64,000 bases of DNA from positions 7,192,001-7,256,000 of the forward strand of contig OX467090.1 of NCBI GenBank assembly GCA_950106755.1, written 5' to 3'. Both the position numbers and the translations under genes were made by a program. This document shows, piece after piece, positions 49,804 to 63,392 of the stretch. The notes under the pieces are model-generated. The model saw nothing but the letters and a program-made list of their open reading frames with translations, did no database searches and was not told where the DNA came from. This DNA is from Climacium dendroides. Its lineage: Eukaryota; Streptophyta; Bryopsida; Hypnales; Climaciaceae. Each line of letters begins with the position of its first letter. The stretch's first letter is position 1.

Positions 49804-52049
49804 ATAATAAACAAATTCCTTTTTTGATCCATTTTAGGGCCATTGGGCTAAAATTTGCAACCAAAAAATTCAATGAAATTTATAATAATAACTCCTAAAT
49901 GCCAAAGTACTATCAGTAGAATTCATTTGCTTCAAAATCAATTTGTATACATATGAGCTTTTTGAAAGATAGTAGTGGACTTTATTCAATTCAAAACAAA
50001 ATTTATTACCGTAGAATATTGACGAATTTTTTTTATTGATATTTGCTATCCATCATTAAATAAACAAAATCAACTATGGGTCTAATTTCACCTATTTCTC
50101 TTTATCTTTCTGTATATGAATAATTATTTATAAAATAAAAAATAAAAAATAGTTTTCATATTATGTCTATCAAATCGAATATAAAAATAGAAGGTATCTA
50201 CTACACTAAATTTTTGAAGTTAAATACCTCTAAATTGATTATACAAAGATTTATATGTATTTTTGTAGTTTAACCCATTAGAAAAACCTTGTTGGAGCCA
50301 AAATAATCTAGATGACATAATAAAAAACATCAAATTCAATGCAAATTTTATGGATAATTCCAAATTTCATGTTGAACATCTATTCCATGTGCAAACTTTT
50401 AAAAAGTTAAAAAAATCATATATTATAGTACATTTAAATTTTGTCCAAAATTGTTACGTTTTCAAGGTTTAAAGTTATTTAACTTGTTACAATTTAAATT
50501 ACACGTGGTACTAGCAAAATCAATTTAATCCAAATGCGTATGCTTAAATTTATTTAAAAGTTCTTTACTAACACCATTCTTAATATTGAGTGATAACATA
50601 TCGTAAATTTTAAGTCATCTAAATATTTATATTTTGATAAACATAATATAAGCCAATACATGGGCATAGTTAGTCCATTTACAATTCAATGCAACTTAAT
50701 TTTGTCCTAGAGTTGTATTTGTGAATAATGGTGGTGGTGATAATAATAATAAAAATCTAAATCAACAAATTAATTCCTGTAGGGCCAAGGTATGTTTCAA
50801 GGAGTATTCTTCAAAAACTACTATTTTCAACCATTGGAATTGATTTTCTACAATTTAATTGTAAAGAAAGGTATACTTGACTAATATGGGAATATTTAGA
50901 AAGCAACTTGAAAACTTTATTAGGATAGGTTTCAAGATAAAGCTATTTTAACTTTGAAGTTAAAAAAATATTTGAATTTTGAATTTTGAATTTTATTCTT
51001 TGTCCTTGTCCAACAATCATGGTTTTGGAGTGAGATTTTAAATTTGCACTAGACTTATAATTTATTGTTTTACAATTACATACCACAACATGATAATTTA
51101 ATATTTACCAGATTTCATAAGTGGAACTAAAACGGATTTAACTCAAATAGCTTGCCCTGTACTTTTATTTTCATATGATTTTTTTCAATCTAAACAAGGT
51201 CGAGGAATAAATTATTGATGAAAATAAAAATAAAAATAAAAATATATAAAATAAATAAGTGCAGACTATCACGAGCCTGTCACGACTTGGTGTCACAAAA
51301 ATGGTCACGTTTTCATCCAATAATTTCGCCCAATAATTTCATCTAATTGTTTTCATTGCTCCGGTGTCTTTACTTTCCTGTGAGTGAATGATTGTGACTT
51401 TGCTAGCATTATACAAAACCCTAATTTCACTCCAGTCACACTTTCATCCCACTTTTCTCATCCTATTTTTTCATCGCGCCCCTATCGTATTCCATTGCCG
51501 TTGTATTGCAACGGGCTCCATGCAAGAATTTAAACACCTCATGTCAGAATTTAAAATTTCCTATTTTAAATGATTTTGTATGAATCTACCTAAATTCCAT
51601 TTGACAAATTGTAGAGAGATTGTCATTTGACAAGTCAATTCCTTAATCCCTAAATTTATATGATTATATTAAATAAATTATTTATATGAGTTGCAATAAT
51701 TACAAAAAGCATCAAGTATTTGAAATTTCTTCCACACATCCTTATACTAGTCTAGTGCATGATTCTATAGTTAAACATGCATGAGAACATGCAAAAGAAA
51801 AAAAAAGAGTTCTTTACAATAAAAATGCCAATTTTGAGTGGTTTTTGATGGAAGAAAATAGCCTTGGCCTTTTAGGGGTTCAAATGAAGAACAATGGGGA
51901 AATTTGATGCTTGATTTTCAAAATGCCCCTTCAGATGTAATGTTGTGTATCCATGTAAAAATGTGTCCCTATTACCAATTGAAGATAATCAACCAAAAAT
52001 TATTACATTCCAAAATGAATAGAATTATGTTTCTTTTGTTTCTACAATT
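49804..52049. other. AT-rich spacer
   Basis: No gene recognised. A slightly GC-richer patch at 51270-51540 has no convincing frame. Low-complexity AAAT/AATAA stretches occur near 51215-51255. Confidence 0.4.
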
Positions 52050-52400
52050 TTCCTAAAAGTCATTAACACCTAAAGGACCATTATGTTTAGAGACCCAAAA
52101 CTACTTCAAAATAGTCATCTCCAAAGCAAGGTTAAAATCTTCATCAATGTTTATTTTTTAACAAAACCAATTGTATGATCTTTTGCTTAACTTGTTCATG
52201 TACATTGCCACAAAATTTTAGAGTGAATACCTCCACTAACTGCAAGTTTAATGTGCCTAAACTTCAAAATGTAGGCTTTTCTAGTCCTAAACAAACCCTA
52301 AATCCTAAATCTTAATAAACAACTAATATATATTTTTTTCATTTTTATTTGAAAATTTTCAAAATTGAGAGCAAAAGACGACTTCATATGTATTTCCTAC
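52050..52400 (-). repeat. Inverted partial copy of the 53.5-57.3 kb repeat family
   Basis: The reverse complement matches 54400-54600 and 57210-57340 in order (TTGATGAAGATTTT, ACCTTGCTTT, a GTAGTTTTGGGTCT-like block, CCTTTAGG). A further block, TTTGAAAATTTTCAAA with TTTTTATTT beside it (near 52350), matches 53845 and 56250. Old and AT-rich. Confidence 0.5.
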
Positions 52401-53499
52401 CTTCATTTGCCAAGCAAAATAAAACTTTTCATAACTTTTACCTCATTATTTGAAATTCAATGGTTCAAATTCCTTTTGAATAGGTATCAATCTATATAGT
52501 TTCAAAATTAATAAATATTTTTTTAGAATATAATTTATAAATTATAAATATATTATTTTGTGCCTAGGGCTGGATTTTGAAGATGTGTACCTCTAATTAT
52601 AGAAATTAAAAATTATCATTTTCTATTCAAAGAAATTTCTTTAAACTTTAAAAAAAAAATCAGGTTGTCCAATCCTTGCCTATAGACCTTTCAAGTGTTC
52701 AAGATATTTTTTGAGTTTTACTAACTTTTCCTTTAATTCCCATATTGAACCAAGTTTGCTTTTTCAAATAATGAATCTATGTCCTTATCCCTATTTTCTT
52801 ACTCCAAATAGATATTCTATAGATTTTTTTCTCTAATTTTTTTGCAATCATTTTATTTCCCAATTCCATTGGATAACAATGAACTAACCAGTGGTTCCTT
52901 GCCCCCTCACAGTAAAAATTAAAAAAAAGATTACAAACAAAGAAAAGAAAAAATAAATGAAATATACTCTTTACATACCCAAAATTAAAGCGCTTTGTTA
53001 CTCTAGCAATAAAATTTTACCGCCTTCAGTAAGTACAGGAACTGTACCGTATGTTACCGAGTACCGTACCGTATCCCATCCCATTACCGTGCTATACAAG
53101 AGAAGTACGATACATTGACTGGATGAGAAAGTGGGCAGGTGCATGAAAAAGTGAAAAGTATAAAGAATCCAAACCTGTGGATAAAAATAGACTGTTATTG
53201 GCCCACACAGGAATAATTTTTTTTGGTTCCAGAATATTCAGGGATCTGCGTCTATTTTAATGAGGTTTAATTCATATTTAGTGTGGCGGGAATGAGTTGT
53301 AAATTCATATTCTTTGGATAAAACTGACCTATAGCCCATTACTTATATTTAGACTTATTGCATTTACAAAAAAAAATTTAATAAAAAAAAAAGTAGAAGG
53401 AATTTTGTATGTTCTTTGTTCAATTCGTTTTTAAATAAAAGTAAACAAAGGTCCAAGCAAAACATGCTCATTGTAGACCATATATTGGAGGGAATTATT
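52401..53499. other. AT-rich spacer with a GTACCGTA-rich patch
   Basis: No gene recognised. Positions 53025-53115 contain repeated TACCGTA/GTACCGTA words (CTGTACCGTATG, GTACCGTACCGTATCC), a motif also seen in the hairpin at 38587-38647. Confidence 0.4.
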
Positions 53500-54600
53500 C
53501 TTGTCTTTAACCCCTAAAGGAGAACACTTTGATTAAGGAGGACACTTTAATTTTTTTTAGAATTTGAGTAGGTTCTATTGGCTTTGTTCAAGATTTAGTA
53601 TGGATGCTAATCATCCAAATCTATGTGTGAAACTCTTGTTTCACGTTGTTAAGATAAATATTGCAAAAGTTAGAAGGTTTTTTTTTTTTTTTTTTCAATT
53701 CCACTCTTTCAAGGACAACTAAAAATGTATTTAATAATTTTATTGGATTATATAAGATTGAAACCTATTTAAAACCATTTGAATCATTCAATTCCAAATA
53801 ATGAAATGAAAGGTATAAAGGGATTTATTTTTATCTCAATTTTGAAAATTTTCAAATAAAAACAAAAATAAAGGATTCTACTAGTGTACTAGAACATTCT
53901 CACTAATGGAATTAACAATTCTCAATTTTATGTAAAAATTATTAACAATTCAATTTTTTTCTTTCATTTTTTTCTTACATACTACTTTATAGTATTTTTT
54001 TAAAGATAAATATAAATTTATTTTGATTATATATACATCTATCACATTAAGTACGCAATGTCATGACCTTGTCCAAAAATCCATCTTGTTTTCATCTTGG
54101 AGAAATACAATTTAATTATTTCATCTAACATTCACAATGAAAACCTAGAGCATGGCAAGAGTCTTTTGATCAATTACCAGTGTTCAAAATGCTATAATTG
54201 AATTCAAATACTATCAACTTTAAGTGCTTGCAAAAGTGATAGCAATAGCATTGTTTTAGTTAGTATTGACTCAAATGCATAAGTAATGGGACATACATGC
54301 TGTTTTTTAAAATGTTGAAAGACAAAACTTTACCTTTTGGAAGGGCTTAGAAAGCCCACTTTTTGACATTGAACTCACAATTGGTGGAAATATTCATTTT
54401 AAAATTTTGGAAGGATGTATTTGAACAAGTTAAGTAAAGGATTCTACAATTGAATTTGTTAAAAATTAAATATAGATGAAGATTTTTTAATTTTTAATTT
54501 TTTTGGATGAAGATTTTAGCCTTGCTTTTGAGACAAGTATTTTGAAGTAGTTTTGGGTCTCTTTATAGTAATTAATGAACTTTTAGGGGTTAAGATTGCT
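53500..54600 (+). repeat. Old direct duplication, copy 1
   Basis: Aligns in order with 55850-57340: TTTAACCCCTAAAGGA, TTTAGAATTTGAGTAGG, GGTTCTATTGGCTTTG, TTGTTTCACGTTGTTAAGA, AAGTTAGAAGG, the TTTTCAAATAAAAA block, ATTAACAATTCTCAA, and GGATTCTACAATTGAA to GATGAAGATTTT at the end. No coding potential. A T17 run lies at about 53681-53697. Confidence 0.6.
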
Positions 54601-55849
54601 ACTTTGACTTGTTCAATTCCCTACACTATTGCAATGACAATAGTGTAGCCTAATCCAAAAGCCCTTACCTAAGGTTTTAGGAAATGAAATTTTTTTATAA
54701 TGTATATAACCTCATGGCTCTTTTCATTGAATTCATGATGTCATCGTTTTGTAGCTCAAATCCGTTCCATTCCTACCCCTCAATATTCTTCTATGTGAAG
54801 TGTGTCTCTATATAAACTAAGTATAATTTTCATTACATTAATATGAATCAAAGTGGCAAGGTCTAGTTGTAGAAGTTGCAATTGGATTGGATTGGATTTT
54901 AGGTCATCCCATCTTAATGTTGGGCTCAAGAAACAAAATATCTTACAATAGTGATGAACAAGTACATCTTCATAACATTTTTGAATCCTTTGCTTGTTAT
55001 GTACAATTGTATTGTAGCTCCTTTCAATACTGAAACTCTTGGATTCAAATTTTTTCATTAACAATATGTCATGTGGAATTATTGGCATATATTGGAATAA
55101 AGGGAAAAGGCTTAGTATAGAGAAAACTACATGTAAAGAAGTTTAAATGAGACAATTTTAGAAAGAAGATCATGCTACAAAAACAAAGCCTCTCATAGAA
55201 TAGTTGTTTTGTTTCATATATTGTAATATCATAGAAGGATTTTCTAACCTTTTTTTTTTGAGAATTTATATTGTTCAGAAAGAATTGCAAGACTTCAATA
55301 TGTGACAACTCAAGTTAATTCAATTTTTGGCATAGTTTGAATAGTGCAAGACCTCCTCACACTAAGTAGATGGAATTGTGTGAATTTTGGATGAATTTGT
55401 TATAATTCAATGCAAAAACTTGGATAATAATACAAATGAATGTAGATGAAAGTGTCCAAAATGAAAGTAAATGGCAATCAAATGACCATCAAGTTATTTG
55501 AGATAATATGAAAATAGTGCATTTCACATTATATTGATTTTACCTAAAATATTGTAAACTACCATTTTAGTGCACCTTATAAATTTAAATAATTCCATAA
55601 CAATCCCTCAATTAATACAAGTTTGTAATATTACTATTGAATACTCTAATTGAATAACACTAATTATACACCAACTAGAAGATCCTAATAACATTTGTTT
55701 GGGATCCTAAGAAGTTGTTCCCTTGAAAGTAAAAAAAACAATACTTGAAAAAATAAAACCTTTTATTTAGTCCTTTGTAATAGGCATACTTATAAGATAT
55801 AAATTCTACAATATTCTAAACATTTAGAATAACAATAATAAATTATTTA
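54601..55849. other. AT-rich spacer
   Basis: No gene recognised. The minus frames at 54780-55088 and 55069-55308 are AT-driven and show no family motif. Confidence 0.4.
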
Positions 55850-57340
55850 ACCCTTAAAGGATCAAAGAGCCCATTGTGGATTTTTTTAGAACTAGGGTAG
55901 GCTCTATTGACTTCATAATTTAAAAGTTTTGCATGAAAAGTTTAGGATGCATGTTACTCATTATAATCTATTTGTGAAGCTTTGTTTCACAACATTCTAA
56001 TAAATATTGAAAAAATTAGAAGGATTTTTTATTTCAATGTCAAATCGGGCAACAAAAAAAATATTTTAAATATTAATTATTTTTGGATGATTTTATAGGT
56101 TGATACCTACTCAAAAACATTTGAACCATTTAATTTTGAATAATGGGTAAAATTTATAAAGAGTTTTATTTTGCAAGCAATGCGAGAAGCAATGAAGATA
56201 GAAAAAACATATAAAGTCATCTTCTGCTCTTGATTTTGAGAATATTCAAATAAAAATAAAAATGAATGATATTAACCCCTAAATGTCTAAAATCTTCTCT
56301 AAAATCCATGATTTGAGAAAAATCATTATAAAGAACTATTTGGAATAATCTTTAGGAATTCATATGCAAATAAAAGTTGTAGATTTTGAATTTTAGATTC
56401 CATCCATATGGTTTAATTCACCAATGCTATCACCAATATGTTTTTATAAATTTTAAAATTCAAATTTCAAAATTCCTCCTAAATTCAATTACAAGCAAAA
56501 TATTATCATTTTTTAGTATAGTTTATTGGAATGTATTTGAAATGAGGTTCTCTTCACTCAATGATTTTTTGAAATTATTGTATTTTTTTAATATATAATC
56601 TCATTTTTGCAAATCTAGTTTTAAATTAGAGTCAATGCAATTTGGCTTTGGTCAACCACTTGATATACTTCCACATTTATAATTTAAGGAAATATGTACT
56701 CCAATAACACCAAATCCAACTATTAGATAGGACAACAACTTAATATAATATCCTGACAAATTAGGACAACTTTCATCCAAGCAATAATGAAAATGAAATT
56801 TGAGTTTCAATTTGTTAGTTGTATGAAAATTGGACATCAAAGTGCTTCAACGTTAATTGAACAACTAACATTCTCACCATTGGGATTAACAATTCTCAAA
56901 TTTTTCCAAAATTTATTAGCAAATTAGTTTTATTTTTCATTCAGTAACACCTTCCAATTAAAACCTTTTTAAAGTTGAATATGAAATTTTTTTGGTTAAA
57001 ATTTTTCATATATTTCTTTAAACCATTTTCCAATATATTAATAATATATTAAAATAATAGGACATAAGAATTTTTCTAAAAATGTTGAAAGACAAAACTT
57101 CATGTTTGGGAAGGGATGGAAAAAACTACATTTTGAAGTTTAGGTACATTGAATTTGCATTTGGTGGGGTTTTTAGCTTAATTTCATTGGGACAATGTAC
57201 TTGAACAATTTAACCAATGGATTCTACAATTGAACTTCTTAAGAAATAAATATTGATGAAGATTTTGACCTTGCTTTTGGATGAGTATCTTGAATTGGTT
57301 TGGGCTTTAAAATATAAAAGAACTTTAGGAATTAAATGAA
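55850..57340 (+). repeat. Old direct duplication, copy 2
   Basis: Partner of 53500-54600. Its extra length comes from AT-rich insertions around 56340-56860. Conserved block order and heavy divergence point to two copies of one long-dead element, or an old tandem duplication. Confidence 0.6.
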
Positions 57341-57529
57341 TTAATAGAAAAAAAATTCTATCTATATTATGATTTTCTTACTTCCAAGGCAAAAATAAAC
57401 ATTGCATTTTATTTTGTGTGTATATAAAAAATCAAATTTCACAGGGATATGGTGTATAACATATATAGTCTTGGGGATAATGAAAAATGAATGTAAATTT
57501 TTTATTTTTATTTTCTAGTTGGGAGGGGT

Positions 57530-57800
57530 TGGAGATCTTAAAGGTCCGGTTTATACTTGGGGCCAGATTGAGGGCCGGACGGAACTTTTTAAGTTTAAAC
57601 CAACAGGATTGCTTTAATTCTCCAAATCCGGCCCAAGGGCTTTATACTTGGGGCTAGATGGAACTACAACTCACCTATGTATCACTTCAGGTGGCATGGT
57701 TTGGGTGCCAAACCATTTGGCCCCAAGGGAGCAATTGGGGCAAGGTTTTGGGTGGCCCAATTTCCCATCTAGGGCTAGATTGGGGCCGGATTAGGCTCCT
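57530..57800. repeat. GC-rich repeat block with internal direct repeats
   Basis: An isolated GC-rich block in AT-rich sequence. TTTATACTTGGGGC(C/T)AGAT occurs twice (about 57550 and 57641), and GGGGCC(G/A)GATT-like words recur in both orientations (GGCCGGAC, CCGGCCCAAG, GGGGCCGGATTAGG). It has the look of a MITE or hairpin repeat, but ends and target duplication are not defined. Confidence 0.5.
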
Positions 57801-60800
57801 CCGTTGGATTGTACAAATCTCCACTATCACCTAATGCAAAGTCTTTTGTTTTCTATTTTGGTGTGTGCTTGTTGATTGTGAGCTCAATAAACTTCCACCA
57901 ATATGCATTGCTAAATTTTTGGAGCTCGATTTGTTGTCAATATCATCAATAAGTTGAAAATTACCAAAAATTACTCTAAGCTTCCTAAAATTGGCATCTT
58001 TTTGACAATATTGACAATGATAATTTTTTTGTTTTGTTGGGTTGAGTTGATTATGTACATAATGAACTCCAATCTTTGAACAAATAAATTGAACCTAAAA
58101 AAGCATTAAATGGCTATAAAATATAAATTAAACACATTGCTCAATTCAACAAATATTTCAAATGCAAGGGCATTAAGACATAAAAATGGTTCATATTGCA
58201 ATCTATACTCTCTCCACAATTGCTAATGCTATCCCATGCTCTCAATTCCAAAAGAAAATTCAAATATTGTGAGAATCAATATCATTTGCATGTTTGTCAA
58301 ACTATTGATATTTTAAATTCTGTAAATGTTAATTTCCTTCAATTTTTGTGTGCAACAATCTGAATTGATGTATACCAACATACCAAGGTACAAAAAGTTT
58401 TTTTTGAGCTCTAACTATTTTTTTCTTCAAACTTTCACAGTAACGTGTAGCATGTTGTATACTACAACTTCCGTACTTCTACTTCTAGACTTTGTCCATT
58501 GCGAGGTCCATTGATGCTTATGGTTGTTTGAATGAAAACATTTTAGCTTTGTACTTAATTTTGTTAGTCACTGTAACATCTCTTTAGTCTCTGTCAATAA
58601 TTATAAATATTCAATGAATTTTTTTTGCCTTGCCATTTTGACTGTTCTTGAGTACAATCTCTCTTAAACAAATACTCAACAAACCCAACACTTAACAAAA
58701 ATCATAAATACAAGGTAGAGAGTTTAGGGTTTGGAGGTCAACACAAGGGTTTAGATAAATGTCCCCTCCTTATAATAGATGAAAGTATTAGCAACCATCC
58801 AATTTTTTTTTTAAATTAAATAAATGCCTAATACATTTTATTTATATTTTAAAACCATCATCTAATTTTAATATATTGTTTTTTGAATTGCCTAATATTT
58901 TTTGCACATAATTATAAAATAAAAAGTTAGGCAAGCTACCAAGAAGCTACGATATTGGGAATCTCAAAAGCTATTAGAGTTTAAATTTATCACCTAAAGT
59001 TCCATAACTTTATTTTATTAGACTAAACATTACTCCCAAAATGCCATTTCTAATACAAAGAGTGAAAGTTTTTTTTCTTTTGTTACATATCTAATATTAC
59101 ACTAGACAAGTATGAAGTATAGAAGAATTTTCAATAACTTTCATCATGAAGGTTGCAAGATTGTAATGTTTAAAGTGTAAAGAGACTTAATTTTTTCCAT
59201 ATATATATATATATATATATAACATTACTATATTTTTAATCTTATCAACTTAAAAATTTATACTACATATTTTGTTCCTAATTTTTTTATTTATTAGAAA
59301 ATTTAGTTGAGAGTCTCGAAAAAATAATTAGAAATTCAAACTTTGTTTCCACTCTTTAAATTTTTATAAAGTAGAATAGGCAATAATCTCTAAAGGTTGG
59401 AGGCATACTTCACGCATAAATTGTGAAAAATTGTCACTTTTTAGGGAAGTGAAAAAAAAATGGGAAAAAAAAACTTATTTTTCAAAATTAAACCATACAA
59501 ATTTGTACTAGACTACTATAGGAATTTATGGAAAAATTTTCAAAAACTTTGACAGCATGGATTGAAAGATTATAGCATTTGAAGTTAAATTTTTTTTTTA
59601 TTGTGCTTGATAAGGCAAGTGAGATTTTTACACTAGGCATGGTTATTTTTTAGACATTTTCTTCTTAAATCATGTAAGTTCCATACTTTCCATTAGAATA
59701 AAAAAAAATCCCATTAAGTGGATACATGTTCACACCTTGTGTCAAAATTTTGTGAGTACTTGACCAAAATTGATTTTATAGGAACCTATATGGATTTACA
59801 ATTGTCCTTTCAATAGACAATTGTCTTCTATGGTTAAATAGGAAGAAAACTAAATTGTACTAGTTCTAAAATGAATTTGCAACTTGTCAATCCTAATGGT
59901 GAATTTATTTTAGGAAATTCAACTATGAAGAATTTTTTTATTTAAAAATTGTGAAAATTGAGTTAAAAAATATATCCTCTACATTATTTCTTTAAGAAAT
60001 TGCTTTGATTGCCTACAAAACAAGACTCTCTGTAGCTTTTACATCAATAATCTAACTGGAATGTATAAAAACTTTCTATCTCCAAAAATGCAATATATAA
60101 GAAACTCATTTAAAAATTTTGTATTTTGAGGTTTTGGAACATTTTTTTTCGCTGCTTGGCAATACTAATTTTACTTTGGATGACATAGTTTTGTTTTGTT
60201 TTTGTCTTTGCCACCAATTAAAATAAAAATTATACTTTTGTAAAGTTAATATGTATTCCTATTTTTAAAAAAGAATGTTAAATATCATGCTAAAATTTGA
60301 ATTTGTAGGTACTTGTCGAAACTTTTATTTGTCCTACAAGGGCTCAATGGTCATTTAGGGGTCAAAGAAAAATGAATTAAATATAAAAAATATTGGTTAC
60401 TATCTAATAAATGTATTTATCCAATAGTTAATTTTTTATTCTTCTACCATATTATTAAGTTATACAAGTGGAGTATATAAAATAAATGATATATTCATAA
60501 TAGATGTAGATTATTAGTCTCTATTTCTTTAAAGCTAACACAATGGTACATGCAAATATTGTGTCTCCAAGTAGAAGTCTAGTTGTCTTAATATATATGT
60601 CTTAACTATAAATCTTTTTCCTGAGGTCTTATGAATGAATTTAGATATACCTTGAGATTAGATTCCACTTGCTCACACTTGTTCTCACACCAAAAACAAA
60701 TACACCTTTGTGAATTCTAATTATACAAATAAATTCAATTTATTGTAAAATATGTTCACACTAAATTAGATGATTGTTGGATGAATGTGATTTTATAAGT

Positions 60801-62696
60801 TTATACACTTTGAAGAGTTCTAAATAAAAATTGGATGAAAACAGGTGAAATTGGATCATTTTTAGATGATTGTAGATGGAATTGAGTGACAATCATACTA
60901 TTTAAATAGTATAAAATAGTGAAAACCACACTTTATTGATATTATTTAAAAATATTATAAACTTCCATATAAGTTCACCTTGCAGATTTAAATAATTTTC
61001 AAATCTATTTTCAAATTAGATTTAAAGTCAAAATTATTATTACAAGTGTAGTACATTCATTTGTCCTACTAGTGTGTGTTATACTAATCTTGTAAAGTAC
61101 TTTGAATCAATGTAGGTTGAAATATTAGTGTGTTGTACAAATTTTGGTTAAAATTAAATTTATAGATGACACTAGTTTCTCTCCTTATTATGCACTCAAT
61201 AGAGGAAAAACATTAGAGAAAATCCAACATTTTGGAAGGTTGTTTGACTGCATGCAAATGTACACAGGGGAAAATATTAGCCCAAATTTTGTCATAGAGA
61301 ATCTTGCTAGTTTGTATTAACTTGTGTACCTTGTTGTATTGGCAACTAATTTTTATTAATTTTTATCTTTTACAATACTTTTAAAATTTCATTGTGTTTG
61401 TACATTAGCGAAAGTCAGACAACCCTTCACAAGGCCAAGATTTTTCTAATGACCACCCCTTAGATGGGCACTCAAACTTTGATAAGCAACCTATTTTTAG
61501 TGGAATAGAGAGCTTAGAAAATATGTCAAATTCTTGTTGTTAGATTGTGTGAATTTTTTTGATTGTTTGAAGTTAGATTTTGTTCCTACAATTATTTTCA
61601 AACAAGGATCCAAATTACACTCGTCCCCATATATAACAACTTTTCATAGAATTTCAAAATAAACAAATGTGAAACCGCAAGTAGTATTATATCTATTTTC
61701 TAATCACATTGCTCCCTACTTTGTAAAAGACACATCAATTGAGCATAAGCAAGGGAATAAAATCCCTTTCATCCTCAAAATTACAAACATTAGAGGAGAG
61801 TCGAGTCCAAGGATGCCCAACTTAGAATTGGCTAATATCTAAAAAAGTACATTCAAAAATTAGGAAATAATGCCAACATGTTTGTATATAACACCGAATA
61901 TAAGGTGATGACATTGGATTTGGAAGGCATTATTACCAATAGTAGCAAGTCATTGAAAAACAATATATAACAATGACATCATTTGTTTGTCCCTTGGATG
62001 AATAAAATAAACATTCTTGTCAACCACTGTATCACGCAATAGAATTGTCTACATCCAAAATAGACTATTCAATTCAATATCTTCATTGCTTGAAGTGGCA
62101 AGGTATCAACATTGCCCCTGTTGTACTGTACATGACAAAGATACATAGCCATTGCCACATAGGTTGGATAGAAGTAAATTGTTACCAACTTGGCATATAC
62201 CACCAACATCCCAATGGGCCACAAGATTGATGGAAATGTTGGCAATGACCATATAAATGGAATATAAATAAAATTATCCCTTTTCTACAAATTAAACAAT
62301 TAATTGCCAAGTCAAAAGTACTATGCACGTTAAAAATCCAATTCTCCACTAATGTTAATTCAACTAAAATTCCCTTTGTCTCCTATGAAGTGACCTTTTA
62401 GTTGCATGACACTTTCTCTAATGCGAAATTGTTAGTGTATTCTTCCTAGAAAAAAGAAAAAAAGAAATGCACCCCATGCATATGCAAACAGATATTAATA
62501 TGTACAAGCATATGTGATACATGTACGGACATCTATTTGGATTTAGATGCACATATAAATGTTTATACATACATGGATAATTGTGAAAAACTAAACCATA
62601 TCTTTTATTGAACTTCTTGAATTGATTTTAATATATAAATCCTGAAATTTTAGAAAAAAAATTAGTTTGTGGGTGCATCCATCAATTAAAATAGGC
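57801..62696. other. AT-rich spacer, 4.9 kb
   Basis: No gene or RNA recognised. A (TA)n microsatellite lies at 59199-59222. Sequences around 59050-59260 and 59500-59700 share diverged blocks. The open frame 62045-62230 (+) is short and matches no family I know. Confidence 0.4.
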
Positions 62697-62938
62697 TATT
62701 TGTTTGTTTGTTTATTTGTTTGTTTTATTCGATACAATGAGATCTCCTAGACCATGCATCTCTCGGTTACATGCTTGGTACCATTGAAAAGCCATCAGTG
62801 AGGAGGGGTGCACAAGCTTCCTTTCATGACATTTGAACCTGCAACTTGGAAGTTATGCATTTTTGAGTTATTTTTTATTTACAAAATTGATTAATTAATT
62901 ATTTTTTATGCTGGTGGCAACGGCACAGGGCACACTAG
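62697..62938 (-). mobile_element. SINE-like dispersed repeat, copy D
   Basis: The reverse complement starts CTAGTGTGCCCTGTGCCGTT, then GCCAC, carries GGTTCAAATGTC (box-B-like) and GTGCACCCCTCCTCACT, and ends in an AAACAAACAAA tail. Colinear with copies B and C. Confidence 0.6.
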
Positions 62939-63060
62939 CATAACTTGAAATTAAAAATTGCACAAGGGTACTTCTTGAGTGCACAGGTACGTACATTCAG
63001 TGACTAGGTACATACTCAAATACACCACTGACTACCAAGACAAACTGAACTTGCTACACT

Positions 63061-63392
63061 AATGATGATAAATAGTGTTATGTTGTGATTAGTGTTACCT
63101 GGACTTTTACCCCGGTCACTCTAAACTTAAATTAGTTGGCATTTAGTGTTGTATTCACTTTTCTTAGCAATAACTTTTTTGAGCATGTCATAGGTTTCTT
63201 GGATTCACATGTTTTTCTTTGCATTTTGATGAAATAGTTAGGTAACACTAAATGTAAACTTGTAAAAAATTTATACCCAATAGTTGACAAATAATGTCTA
63301 TATTGACATTTACTGCTGGTAACATTAACCGGATTGTTGACAATTAGGGTTGTACTTCATGATTAGTGTTGCCAACACTATTTATCATCATT
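63061..63392. mobile_element. 332-bp inverted-repeat element
   Basis: A 19-bp perfect inverted repeat, AATGATGATAAATAGTGTT, lies at 63061-63079 with its complement at 63374-63392. The word GATTAGTGTT follows the left arm and precedes the right arm. GTACA-type sequences lie outside each arm, so the true ends may be a little further out. No coding frame. Confidence 0.6.
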
